Assembly: GCA_023105745.1 (NCBI GenBank)
Contig: JALGQZ010000003.1
Location: 45,904,185 to 45,968,184 of the forward strand
Direction of reading: 5' to 3'
DNA: 64,000 bases
Source: Austropuccinia psidii
Taxonomy: Eukaryota; Basidiomycota; Pucciniomycetes; Pucciniales; Sphaerophragmiaceae
The notes under the pieces are model-generated. The model was given only the letters and a program-made list of their open reading frames with translations. It searched no databases and was not told where the DNA came from. The position numbers and the translations under genes were made by a program. Each line of letters starts with the position of its first letter. The stretch's first letter is position 1. Positions 54,386 through 64,000 of the stretch are shown one piece after another.

Positions 54386-57037
54386 TCACAATGATGGATT
54401 AATTTGTGCTTCAACAAGTTGTTTAGACACAAATTCATCTTTGTAAGTATCTTTGACAGAAGATACTACAGATATCTGTTTTGGCATATTGGAGAAAGCA
54501 AATTTTTGTCTTTTGTTATCTCCAATTGTGAAATATCTGTCTTTATGGTTCTTTATATCAATACCATAAATATTTAAGTAATCATTTCCAAGAATGATGT
54601 GCTGAGATGTGCAATTATCCATTACTACAATCTCAGTCTTCATTCTTACACTTCCTGCTGGATGTGGGAATACAATATTAGTGTCCAATATGCCCAAGGG
54701 GTACATATTGTTACTGGCACTACTGAATTGTACACCTTCTATTGGTAATAGATGGTTTTTCCATTCAGGAAGTATAATTTGGAGATAATCTTTGCCAACA
54801 CAAGTGCAAAATGCCCCTGTATCCAAATTTACTTTGGCTTCAATATCACTCATCAGAACTGATGTGATACAGGATGCTCCAGCAGTATAACCCTTTCCTC
54901 TAGCAGGTTTTGTTTTACACATTCTGGCATCTTGGATATTGATCAGGTTGCAGCAATCCTCACTGTACTGTGGCAAGTGGGTATGGACTTCTGTGACCTC
55001 AAAGAAAGCTGAAATGTTTTCAATGGGATAGTCCTCCACTGGTGTATCTTCAGAGACTGCAGAATCTTGATCAGACTCTTCTTTCTCCTCAGTACACTGA
55101 ATTTCTTCAATGACTTGAACTTCATTGATTTTTGTCTTCTTAGGGAAAGTGTTGGCTAAATGTGAAGTACTTCCACATTTATGACACTTCAAGACAGGTC
55201 TTTCTGATCTTCTTTCTTCTCTAGGAATCTTTGAGACTATTTTGGACTCTATTGGGTTTTTAGCCCAAGTTTTACCAATTCTTGTCCTGGTAATGATATC
55301 TTCCATAGCATTAATGTAGTCCTCTGTTGAACAGGGTTCTACACATCTGCTTTTGATAGCATGTTCCAGTTCTCCTCCACACTTTCTTAATATTTTCATA
55401 TTAATCATAGTGTCAGACATGTCTGGGTGTAAAGCAGATAATCTGTCTTTTTGTTTGAAGAACCAAGTAAGTGGTTTGTCTTTTTCTGAGTTAAAAATGG
55501 CACTTTCAAAAGCATTTTCCATTTTAAACCTCCAAGAATTATTAGCCCATTTGGTAATCACTTCAGATTTCCACCAAGACCAGTCATGTTTACCATGATC
55601 AATCCTCATTTTGTAATACCATTTCTTTGCAGTTCTGGTAAACAAACAGTGTAATTTCCCCACTATGATTTCATCAGGTATATTGAAGTCTTCTTGCAAC
55701 ATATCAATAGTCCTGATGAATTCAATATGGTTGTATTCTCCTTCACCAGAGAATGTTGGCCATTCTTCTATTTTGGGAATATCTCTTGCAGAGTAGGCAT
55801 TTTCTCCTAAGAATGGAGTCAAACTTTCTTTGACAGAAAGTTTTTCTTCAGTCAAGGGTGTAGAATGTCTTGGCATATGTGGTTCATGATTCTTATGAAT
55901 TTGCTCCACACTTGCAATTATATCATTCTTTAATTTCTGCCTCTCATTGTCACTTTTTGCTAAATGTATAGGAAATTGATTGGTGTTCTTAACTATTTGT
56001 AAGACATGGTCTTCAAGAGTTTTAAGTCTATCATTTACTTTAAAAATGGAAGGGTCCTCTGTGTCATTATTTTGACATTGGTTCTCAATTCTTCCACAAG
56101 CATTGCTAATTGACTCAAGGGTGACATTTGTCAATTGATGCCAATCAGAATGTTGTTTGTCATTTTTCTTTAAATCATTGATGTCTAATGTAATTTGCTT
56201 TAACTTTGACTCAAGTTTGCCAATTTCTACACTAATACTTCTATGTACATCATTTATTTGCGTGGAAAAGTCCTGTTCATCCTTTCCTGCTCCTTGGCTG
56301 TGAATTCCATAAGAGTTCTGGCCATATTGAAGACACTGTCCACGGTTGAAGGCTCCAATTTGGGGATCCTGTACCCTTGTGGGTAAGGTCTGTGCCAATT
56401 GGCTTTGCCTTTGCCCTTGCCTTGATGGTTCTTGGGACCTCTCTGTTTCTTTTGAGGTCCTTTGGGCTTGTCCTTGGATGCTTCTGGAGCTGGTTTGGAG
56501 CTGGTAGATGCCACTGGTGCCTCTGTCTCCAAAGCTGGAGTCATTTCCAACTCTTTCTTCTGGTCTATGGATAAAAGACTTTGGTTCTTCAACCAATTCT
56601 TTATCTTTTTGACCTTGTCTTTGCATGACAGGGGGCTCCATCCTCCTAAGAGTTCTATGGTCTTCTCCTGACCCAGAAAGCTCTTGATGTGTAAGTAAGA
56701 GTTCATGGCCCCCTGCCAAAGGCTTGGGCAGATTTCCCACTCCTCTTCCTTGGCTGCTCTGAACCAGTTTTTGTACTGGCATTGATATATTTCTATTGCT
56801 GCCACCTGAAAGTGGTTCAGCCCTGGAAATATTACCATAAATCAGTTCAGGCTCAGACTTCACGTCAAAATCTGTTGGTACAGACCTTGGGGAATGGGGG
56901 GCAACTCTGGCATCCTCCAAATGTGTCTTTCTTGTGGAAGACTTGGCACTTCTGGATTTGGTCTTGCCTGTTCCTTGTCCACATCCATCTGGTTGGACTG
57001 AATAGTTGCTTCCATTTCTGGTATGCACCATTTTCAC
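54386..57037 (-). CDS. G1 gag-protease polyprotein
   Basis: 883 codons. A conventional ATG (MVHTRNGSNY) lies two codons in from the frame opening, at 57031. The N-terminal 280 residues are Gln/Ser/Arg-rich and overlap a second open frame. A coiled-coil-like region follows at 280-380, then a gag capsid-like domain at about 440-600 (WPTFSGEGEYNHIEFIRTID). The zinc knuckle near 55150-55190 reads CHKCGSTSHLANTF, so its fourth ligand Cys is Phe. The retropepsin-like protease has LDTGAFCTCVG with Asp739 and IILGNDYLNIYGID. The frame ends at TGA 54386-54388. The knuckle change and later stops suggest loss of function, although the frame itself is unbroken. Confidence 0.9.
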   Translation of the reverse strand: MKMVHTRNGSNYSVQPDGCGQGTGKTKSRSAKSSTRKTHLEDARVAPHSPRSVPTDFDVKSEPELIYGNISRAEPLSGGSNRNISMPVQKLVQSSQGRGVGNLPKPLAGGHELLLTHQELSGSGEDHRTLRRMEPPVMQRQGQKDKELVEEPKSFIHRPEERVGNDSSFGDRGTSGIYQLQTSSRSIQGQAQRTSKETERSQEPSRQGQRQSQLAQTLPTRVQDPQIGAFNRGQCLQYGQNSYGIHSQGAGKDEQDFSTQINDVHRSISVEIGKLESKLKQITLDINDLKKNDKQHSDWHQLTNVTLESISNACGRIENQCQNNDTEDPSIFKVNDRLKTLEDHVLQIVKNTNQFPIHLAKSDNERQKLKNDIIASVEQIHKNHEPHMPRHSTPLTEEKLSVKESLTPFLGENAYSARDIPKIEEWPTFSGEGEYNHIEFIRTIDMLQEDFNIPDEIIVGKLHCLFTRTAKKWYYKMRIDHGKHDWSWWKSEVITKWANNSWRFKMENAFESAIFNSEKDKPLTWFFKQKDRLSALHPDMSDTMINMKILRKCGGELEHAIKSRCVEPCSTEDYINAMEDIITRTRIGKTWAKNPIESKIVSKIPREERRSERPVLKCHKCGSTSHLANTFPKKTKINEVQVIEEIQCTEEKEESDQDSAVSEDTPVEDYPIENISAFFEVTEVHTHLPQYSEDCCNLINIQDARMCKTKPARGKGYTAGASCITSVLMSDIEAKVNLDTGAFCTCVGKDYLQIILPEWKNHLLPIEGVQFSSASNNMYPLGILDTNIVFPHPAGSVRMKTEIVVMDNCTSQHIILGNDYLNIYGIDIKNHKDRYFTIGDNKRQKFAFSNMPKQISVVSSVKDTYKDEFVSKQLVEAQINPSL
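56254..56838 (-). CDS. Overlapping alternative frame in the G1 gag region
   Basis: A 194-codon open frame on the same strand as gag-protease but shifted, lying wholly inside it. The sequence is basic and hydrophilic. It contains CKDKVKKIKNWLKNQSLLS, EAPVASTSSKPAPEASKDK, a glycine/lysine-rich block (GKGKGKANWHRPYPQGYRI) and the terminal FNMARTLMEFTAKEQERM. The decayed relative G0 keeps the same frame (9764-10081) while its gag frame is closed there. This points to a protein, perhaps a nucleic-acid-binding accessory or an alternatively spliced gag N-terminus. The given start may not be the real one. Confidence 0.5.
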   Translation of the reverse strand: MVIFPGLNHFQVAAIEIYQCQYKNWFRAAKEEEWEICPSLWQGAMNSYLHIKSFLGQEKTIELLGGWSPLSCKDKVKKIKNWLKNQSLLSIDQKKELEMTPALETEAPVASTSSKPAPEASKDKPKGPQKKQRGPKNHQGKGKGKANWHRPYPQGYRIPKLEPSTVDSVFNMARTLMEFTAKEQERMNRTFPRK

Positions 57038-57079
57038 GTCAATTTAAAGATAAAAGGTGAAAATATAAGATAAAATACA

Positions 57080-57242
57080 CACCTTTTGGTGGTAATTTAG
57101 CTTTTTCTGAGTTGAATAAGGTGCCTCTTTTAGCAATCTGCACCTCAATACTGTCTTCAGATTCTGCTTCTGAAGATTCAGGACTATTGATGTATCTTTT
57201 ACTGAGTCTGTTACCAGCTGCACAGTATTTGATTAAAGACAC
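57080..57242 (-). CDS. Possible leader exon of G1 gag
   Basis: Upstream of the gag ATG the frame encodes acidic, serine-rich sequence (YINSPESSEAESEDSIEVQI, then KRGTLFNSEKAKLPPKG) ending at a possible splice donor GTGTGT at about 57080. No ATG opens it in the visible frame, and the acceptor is not clear. It could be a spliced leader exon feeding either gag frame. Confidence 0.35.
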
Positions 57243-57616
57243 TTAAAGAGAAAAAAATATGATAAAAGAAATTATTTTTTGTGTTTTAAGATATTTTTAA
57301 AAGATTTTTTTTAAATTTTATTATTTTTTAATATTAAAAAAAATTTATTCTTTTTAAAGAAAAAAAATTAAAATTTAAGATTTTGAATGAAAATTAATTC
57401 AGAGTAACTCAAAGAATAATTTTATAAGTTTTTGGATGTGAAAAAGCCACGTGTACAACAGTATAAAATTAAACCAAATTCCTCAATGAAAAAGATTTCC
57501 AAAACAATTTCAAAAAATAAGAATTATTTTGACTTTAAAATGAAAGAAAAAAAATATTCAATTAATATATTTTAGAGCTTAAAAATATATTAATTAAGGG
57601 TACAAGGTTCAAAAAA

Positions 57617-57634
57617 CATGGCCAGGCCCCCAAA
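57617..57634 (-). other. G1 candidate primer-binding site
   Basis: Directly after CTTACA of the 5' LTR the element strand reads TTTGGGGGCCTGGCCATG. A TGG, complementary to the CCA end of tRNAs, begins two bases after the LTR. The priming tRNA cannot be named from the sequence alone. G2 has the related TTTTGGGTGCCTTTCCATG at the same place. Confidence 0.6.
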
Positions 57635-59554
57635 TGTAAGATGTGACTATGAAACTGGTGATAATATTACTATTAATCAACAGTACTATGTCTGTTCTTA
57701 TGAAATATAATAATAAAATATTATTATAACCACAATTAAATAATTAAAAATTATTTCTTTCACGTGTTAAGCACTACTAGTGATTTTAACAGTGAGCAAG
57801 TAATTGTCTACAAGAATCAATTACAAGAAGAATTTAATAATAAAAACTTCTTTATTAAAATAATAAAATTATTTTAATATATAATTATCTTTTGCAAGAA
57901 TAATTATAAAGATAATTCTTGAAGAAAACTATTACTAGAGAAAAACTTTAAGAATTAAGAATAAATGACTCACTAATACTCCAAAGAACTTATTGATAGG
58001 TAAGAGTAGAGAAATTTGACGTGGAATTGTGGATTTTAAGGGATCAAAAGGATTTATAACAGTATTACAACAAAATATAGTTGGATTCTATGATTTCACG
58101 TCTTTCTGGATGATTTTGAAAGATTTAAAACACTTAAGAATAGCTTTAACTAATACTTACTTGTTGGTAATAATGATTTAATAATTTGATAAGATGATTC
58201 TTGGAAAAAACAGCAAGAAGAGGCTTCTTTTAAGTCAACAACAGCTCACAGAGGCGTGCCATGGAGCAAACTGAAAAACCAGTGAGTGAGAAAACAATAA
58301 ACCCTTTTGGATTAATGATTGCATCATCTGTTGTCACGTAAGATTATCATAATTACTTAATTGATGCTTTTACGTGACTACCAACCCCAATATGGTTAAG
58401 AATAAAAGGAGTAACATCTGTAAATCTTCTTTTATTCTAAAATAAGCATTGATTTCTCAAAGTTATCAATGTTATTGCCAATTTCATCACAGGTTGTAAT
58501 TACTGTGAATTTTTGAAGATTCAGTGTTTCACGTAGAATGGTCAAAAATGGACTGTAAGTAAAATTTTTAATTTTACTAGTAAAACCATAATTCTTTTTG
58601 GTTTTACCATAGATAATACAGTTCTCCATTGGTCCTGAAAGTTTCAGAAAGATTCATTAAGAATTGTATTTTTAATGAATTTTTGAAGTTTTTACCTCAT
58701 TTCTACGTAGAATTGCAAATAGCAGTATTTTGCTGGTTGCTATGAGGTAAATCAATGAATATGGATCCCAAAAGGGTTTAATTACTCTTTTAGGGTCTAG
58801 TCATGGAAAGTCATCAAGAATTGACGTGGTTACAGGAGTCTAAGTAGCTCATTACCTCCTTGGCACGTCAAAATAGCAGGTTATTTGCTATTTTTCTTAT
58901 GATTACAGTAGGTGTAACTTGGTAACCAAGTTCCCAAAGAGTTTTAGTTTACCAATTGGGCCAAGATGAGCCATGGATCTATGCTCTGGAGCTATCCACG
59001 CCTCTGAGGCCTCAGAAGTTGGGTACCCTGGCTCTCTTTGATGTCTTTTGTCCCCCTTGCCTAATTTTTACGTCAAAATAGTAATTTAAGCTTAAAGTGA
59101 GATATCCACTATGGGTGTACCAAAAGTCCATGTAAGAATACCATGATATTAAGTGCTCAAAACATGCATAACACTATTCTTAGTGTATTGTAACATGGGA
59201 TTTCTCACTTTCCCATTATTTTGGCTAAAAATCAAGAAAAACAAAAATTTTCACGGATCTTTTATGTGGTATTAATGATGTGGTATTGAAGTATTTTCCA
59301 TTTTACCACCTCAAATACTTAAATTGAGCTTATTCACTCTATGGAGCTACCCTAGGTGAATGTTTGTGTAGAATCCAAATCTGGTCTTAAATCCATGGAT
59401 TTACTTACTCAATAAAAAGTTATTCATCTTTTCTGAAATTGAAAATGATGAATTTTGGATATATGCATGACTTATGAGTTTTGCATAATTCAAAATTTCT
59501 TTTTAAGATAATTGTGGCCTATTTGGGTATGTAAAATATACCTCAAGGCTCACA
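57635..59554 (-). repeat. G1 5' LTR (right copy)
   Basis: Near-identical to the left LTR. Differences seen include CACTACTAG for CAGTACTAG, GGATTTATAAC for GGATTGATAAC, CTGGCTCTC for CTGGCCCTC, and one base missing in GTGTATTGTAAC. As the upstream LTR it should hold the promoter; no specific promoter element is claimed. Confidence 0.95.
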
Positions 59555-59559
59555 TTATT
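59555..59559. repeat. G1 target-site duplication, right copy (TTATT)
   Basis: TTATT immediately after the CACA end of the right G1 LTR, matching 49263-49267. Confidence 0.93.
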
Positions 59560-62500
59560 TTTGTTTACTGGTGAGGGTAGTGCTGAGCTGGCCCCCTCTG
59601 ATTTCATTCAGTAGTTTTTCCATTTGATCCTGGGCAGATATTTGGTATATATCAAGTGAAAGTTTTGTTTCCTTATTGGTACCAATGGTAATATGCCTGT
59701 CTTTACTATTGTAGATATCAATACCATGCATCCTCTGGTAATATTTCCTCAGTAAGAGCCCTTGGATGTGGGCCTCATTAAGCACTACAAGCTCTGGGTT
59801 GATTCTGATATTACCCTTCCTGTGGAGTATAATTATCTCCTTGATAGTTGTCCCAATGGAAGTCCTCTTCCCCAAAGCACTTTTGAAGTTCTTCACCTTG
59901 GTTGTCAAGAGTTGTTTTTCCCAATTTAGAAAGTGATTTTCCAGATAATTTCTGGCCACTATGGAGCAGTATGCCCCACTGTCAATGATCAATGGGTGTT
60001 GAGAATTGTCCATACAAACAGTCATTTTTTTGGCTGTCCCATGTATGTATGCCATTCCTTTGGTTGGTGTGACCAGGAATTTCTGTTAATATTGTGTATG
60101 TTTGCACAAGTTTTTATTGGAAGTGTCTTGTGGCATGCCTACTTCCAACTGTATGTCCTGGATTTCTAGTGGGGTTTCCTCTTGGTATTCCACTAGAAAT
60201 TCCTCTCTTGGGTCTCACTCTTCAACAGATTGTTCTCTGATGGCATCTCCCATGGAGTTTGATTCAGAATCCTCTGTGGGGGATTCCTCCTCTGGGACTT
60301 TCTCAATGGCATAGACATTTTTCTTTGCCTTTGGACAGTTGTTGGCATAGTTGTCTGTTGAACCACAATTGTTACAAGAATTTTTCTTCTTAGTCACTTC
60401 TGTCACTCTTTCTTTGGGTTTGGGTTTGAACTCCACCCGGAAAGGTTGTTTCTCTTTGAAACTGCTGCTTTTATATGGAGAATATTTCCCTATTTTTTCT
60501 TTTCCTTATTTCTTGTAAGGTATTTGAAATGTCATCTAGAGTGCAATTTTGGTTGCATCTGCATTTTACTGCATGCTCTTCTCCTGGCATTTGTGTCAGG
60601 AGTTTGTGATTCCTCATCTGAATGTTCATTTGAGGATCAATGGCTTCAAGTCTTTTAGACTGTCTAAGACACCATTCATATGGATCTTTTTTCACTGAAT
60701 ACTTGTCATTTTCAAATGAAATTGTCTTTTGCCATATCCAAGTACCATTGCTGTAATTTTGGATCATCTTACCCTTCCACTATGGCCAGTTTCTCCTGCC
60801 ATGGATTTATTTCATTTCTGTCTACCAAAACTAGCATGTCCTTTAAATTCCATATTAAGTCTAGCAGTAATCCGGTAATCTGGTATTCTTGGTACATCAA
60901 TGAAGAGTCCATCAATATAATTTATGAGTTCCATATGATCATATTCTCCTGTACCAGAGAATTTGGGCAAGCCTGAGGCCTCAGGGAGCTGTTTTAAGCC
61001 TTCCTTCTTAGAATAAGACATATTATTTACATCCTGGTATTGAGATGGAGATCTTGTCCTATTCACCAACATGGCATCTGTTTTGATTTCCTCTTGGTGA
61101 TATGGATTATCCATAACATGGCCTTGTGGTTGGGGCTTCAAGCTATGGTAGACATTAAACAGTTTGTTTATGTCTTGATCCAGACAATCCCTGTCCCTTC
61201 TGCTGTGGTGTTGTTCTTCAAAGACTAGATTCAGTCTTTTGTTGGTTTCTTCAGAGGCTTTTCTCAATTGAGCATGTACTTCTTGAAGGGTTTTAACAAT
61301 TTTGTCCATGAATGCTGTCAATTTTTTCATCCTCTCATGGCTTCCTTCAAGCTCTGAAAACTGCTTTTGAGTTTGCTCAGCATATTGGGACATTTGCAAC
61401 CATAGTGCATCACTGTTTGGGTTACTCTCAGGTGTGACAACACTATGTTCAATCTGAGTGGGAGTAATATCTCTATTAATAGGACTACTGATGCTAGAGT
61501 TATGTACAACTACTTCTGGTTCTTGTGTACTTCTTTCACCAAATCCAACAGCTTCTGGATCATTGGGTCTGACTCTCTCTTCCTTTGGTTGAAGGAAGTC
61601 TTGTTTTTGCCCTTGTATCCTTGTCTTCTCCTGGAAACTTCCTGGGATTGTGCAGAATGGTGACTCTTGGCCACTGATCTGTTGGTTCCTGAATGGTGTG
61701 AAGCCACTGGAAAGCTGGTTTGGCCTACTCCTTGTGAGCCTGAAGGAATCTGATTATTCCCTGTCTGGGTCAGCTGTTCTTCTATAGCTTGGATAGTGGC
61801 TTGATTCACCCTTATCCCGTTTGCCCTCACCTCAAAGAGTCTGAGCATCCTGGTGGGATTCCAACCTTTGGTGATTACCATAAGGTCTTTGAGACATATC
61901 TTCTGGCAACTTGTTCCAAGTTCTGCCCAGTGGGATGCTAGGTTTAACCTCTTGTTGTCCATGCTCCATTGAAAGAGATCTTTGAGGAGTTGGTGGAGCT
62001 GAAGAACTTGATCCATATCCTTTCAGTCCTCTGTTTAATTGGAATGTGAATGGCAGACTGGGTATGATTTCCCTCAATTTCTTGCCATCCACCAATGTGT
62101 CCAAGGTGTCCTCTTCCAGGTATTCTGGTTCTGGAAAAGCCTTCTCTGTCCTCTGGCTGGTGCCTTTGGAAACCAAGGTCTCTGAGGTGTACAGGTGACA
62201 TATCAGTGTTTTCAAGCAGTCAAAAGCTTTATGTTCTTAGAGTATTTACCTTTGACTGTGCCTTGTACAAATTTGATATCTGCTGCTTTTGGCAATTTAC
62301 CTTTAGAGGTTACAACTGGGTTAATGACTGTAATCTTCCCTGTACAAGTTGTTAAGGTTGTTTTACCTTGTATTGATGCAGAGTTTCATGTTCTTCTATT
62401 ACTCTGAGTGGCAATTCGTTTCCACTTGTTTGCTGTGATAAGGCCTTCACTGTGCCTCTTTCCTTTACCCTTGCTTCCCTCTGGTTCTGAGGGTGCCACT

Positions 62501-62600
62501 GGTGTGTTGGCCTGTGACTGGGTCTCAAGTGGGATGCAGTTTTCTTCCACTGAATCAGACAGGAAAAAGAGGGCTTATTGTTAGCTGATACTTCTTAAAA
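59555..62600 (-). pseudogene. G2 gag and protease (broken)
   Basis: On the minus strand the gag N-terminus runs from about 62600 (QANTPVAPSEPEGSKGKGKR) through the frames at 62215-61832 and 62016-61510, which overlap because of a frameshift. A coiled-coil segment lies at 61399-61200, the capsid-like part at about 61000-60471 (PKFSGTGEYDHMELINYID), and the zinc-knuckle region at 60390-60310, where the His ligand is replaced (CNNCGSTDNYANNC). The protease at 60055-59555 has LIIDSGAYCS with the active-site Asp intact. The frame closes in a TAA at the G1 junction. Pre-insertion sequence resumes at 49262 in a different frame with KFLKMLRKN, so a frameshift or one-base change separated protease from RT here. 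Confidence 0.87.
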
Positions 62601-63145
62601 TGCTGTTTGAATGTCTAAGAATGACCTCTGGGCAATATAGTTCTATGCTCTTGTATTATGACTGTGTAATTGAATTAACAATTACATGTCAGAAATACAT
62701 CTTACAGATATCTGGTACACTGTTTATATACCAGTATCTCACAGATTAACTTGTGATTCGCAAGTTTAATCTGAAAAAGTGGTTATGTAAGAGGGTAATT
62801 GAAATTAACAATGTACCCAACCATGCGTCAACTGTTGGTTTTACACTAAGAGGTGTCCCTATTTAATTAAAAAAGGACTATATTAATGGCTTAAAGTGTT
62901 TAAATATGTAAAACACACCAAAAATAAGGGTTTTGTGGTGATTAAATTATAATCAACCACACAACAAGGCAAAAAATAGAAGAAAACACAGTGGTATACA
63001 GCATACACCACTCAAAAAATGAATAAAAGATATATATTTTATTTCTTTTTTAATAAAGTTTATGCCTAAAAAAGAGAAACAAAAGTGTAAAAATGAAGAA
63101 AATAAGAGAAAAAACTCACTTATAAGGTCCAAAAAGGTTTAAAAA
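62601..63145 (-). other. G2 untranslated leader
   Basis: AT-rich sequence between the primer-binding candidate and the first gag-like codons. No open frame of note on the element strand. Confidence 0.5.
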
Positions 63146-63164
63146 CATGGAAAGGCACCCAAAA
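63146..63164 (-). other. G2 candidate primer-binding site
   Basis: The element strand directly after the LTR end (CCTGACA) reads TTTTGGGTGCCTTTCCATG, resembling the G1 site (TTTGGGGGCCTGGCCATG). The TGG lies three bases from the LTR. Confidence 0.55.
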
Positions 63165-64000
63165 TGTCAGGCTGAGTCTATGATGAAGGTGTAATAAGGC
63201 TATTTACAACTTTAACTATGACTGTGACATGGTAAAGATAATTTGAAAGAGGTTTATAATGGATAATAAAAGCTTAAGATTGAATAATAAGGGCTTTGCT
63301 ATTGTGAAATAGTGGTGGTGAGTGCTATTGAAAGCCCTGGGTGCAGCTTTACCTTTTGGGTTACAATAATAAAGTCTACAATACTAAAGTTTATAGTATA
63401 CCCTGGTTATTCTCCAAGAGTATAACTGTTTTTGACAGTTGTACTACATAGGAATTCAAGAGCAGGATGAGGAAACCTTTTCTAGTGGAGAAAAGGCCTC
63501 CTTTTATCCTAAAATGGGGTGGAATGGCCCTCCAGACCATCCACATAGAGGAGGTGAAGAGTTTTTCACTTCAGAGTACTGGCTTGTGGATTTCATAGTG
63601 CCTGTATGCTCTTTATTGGGCTCAGATGTGGTTTTGAAACCACATCTGGGCAGTTTTCACCAATACAGGGTGAAACCTTTCATCTGGGGACCACATAGCC
63701 CTCTTCTGACACGTATGACGCATAGAATTCTGTACGGAACCTGTATGGGACCTCAGTATTGAATGAATTATGAGGTATTGAAGTATAAACATGCTCCTTT
63801 GTCTGTTTGACACCTCATAATCATACTTATGGGAGAATATCTCACAGTAAGGCTGTATTGGTCTAACTGTGGGATTTTGACCTTAAAACTGCTATAACTC
63901 TGTTGTTTTTCAAGATAATGAGCTCAATGTTGGCTCATTGTGTAGTCCTGAATGTTCTCTACACAACTTTACCTCATTTGGTATGGGAAACATTAAATAT
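63165..64000 (-). repeat. G2 right (5') LTR, truncated by the window end
   Basis: Same start as the left LTR (TGTCAGGCTGAG) and alignable to it throughout, without the LINE. It shows the uninterrupted LINE target near 63612. The plus-strand 107-codon frame at 63439-63762 and the minus 63-codon frame at 63622-63813 are LTR by-products. Confidence 0.9.

Larger units (their letters stand above)
49268..59554 (-). mobile_element. G1: complete, recently inserted Ty3/gypsy chromovirus
   Basis: 10.3 kb, with LTRs of 1921 and 1920 bases, a 5-bp target duplication, primer-binding candidate, polypurine tract and a colinear gag-protease-RT-RNase H-integrase-chromodomain coding region on the minus strand. 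It is inserted into G2 between protease and reverse transcriptase. By eye the LTRs differ at about eight positions, including a one-base gap, around 0.4 percent, so the insertion is young. The reading frame from 57037 to 51329 has no frameshift but three nonsense codons (54386-54388 TGA, 53885-53887 TAG, 52070-52072 TAA). Confidence 0.95.
43529..64000 (-). mobile_element. G2: Ty3/gypsy chromovirus, interrupted by G1 and a LINE, right end outside window
   Basis: Two LTR copies start with the same sequence (TGTCAGGCTGAGTCTATGA) at 43529 and 63165. Between them, on the minus strand, lie gag-protease (62600-59555), then G1, then reverse transcriptase, RNase H, integrase and chromodomain (49262-46030). 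That is the Ty3/gypsy order. Multiple stops in both halves make it inactive. The LTRs differ at more than 20 positions in the first 400 bases by eye, so G2 is clearly older than G1. The outer target duplication cannot be checked because the right LTR runs off the window. Confidence 0.9.

Noticed and set aside
61510..62215. Overlapping frames in G2 gag as a second case of dual coding
   Set aside because: The two frames read as consecutive parts of one gag protein separated by a frameshift, unlike the fully enclosed frame in G1.
63439..63762. 107-codon plus-strand frame at the right end
   Set aside because: Inside the G2 LTR and interrupted in the other LTR copy.

Overview
The window is a transposon graveyard from a very AT-rich, repeat-inflated eukaryotic genome, almost certainly a rust fungus (Pucciniales). 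Chromodomain Ty3/gypsy elements, a Ty1/copia relic, PIF/Harbinger-type transposases, Tet-like 2-oxoglutarate oxygenases and short-intron host genes together fit that group. The gypsy and Tet-like proteins most resemble what I remember of Austropuccinia psidii; the species is inference. Only one clearly single-copy host gene is recognisable: a five-exon HDHD3-like HAD hydrolase at 41373-42772 on the minus strand.

Layout from left to right. 1-2050: right part of a PIF/Harbinger-like element (A) with an apparently intact two-exon transposase and, convergent with it, the 3' end of a Tet-like oxygenase gene. A lies at the edge of a solo LTR (R1, to 3722), which itself interrupts a Ty1/copia relic (3723-7050). 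9425-13955: a decayed gypsy element (G0). 13956-23588: AT-rich DNA without genes, with a roughly 1.1 kb foldback palindrome centred near 18.47 kb. 23589-30984: a second R LTR (R2) split by a second Harbinger-like element (B, 24593-30460) that has terminal inverted repeats, a dead transposase, a broken Tet-like gene and a broken Myb/SANT-like gene. 30985-41372: AT-rich relics, including a third R copy and a hAT transposase fragment. 41373-42772: the HAD gene.

43529-64000: one nested gypsy stack. The outer chromovirus G2 (minus strand, right end beyond the window) carries a 5'-truncated LINE in its left LTR, with a 13-bp target duplication. G2 is split between protease and reverse transcriptase by a young chromovirus G1 (49268-59554, minus strand), which has near-identical 1.92 kb LTRs and a 5-bp target duplication TTATT. 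G1 is colinear in one frame but carries three nonsense codons.

The most interesting result is that both Harbinger-like copies have a Tet-like oxygenase gene in the same position: convergent with, and directly downstream of, the transposase. This suggests a DNA transposon family that carries its own candidate 5-methylcytosine oxidase. A and B differ in decay: A keeps its catalytic triad, while B has lost two of the three residues and has stops that look like C-to-T or G-to-A changes.
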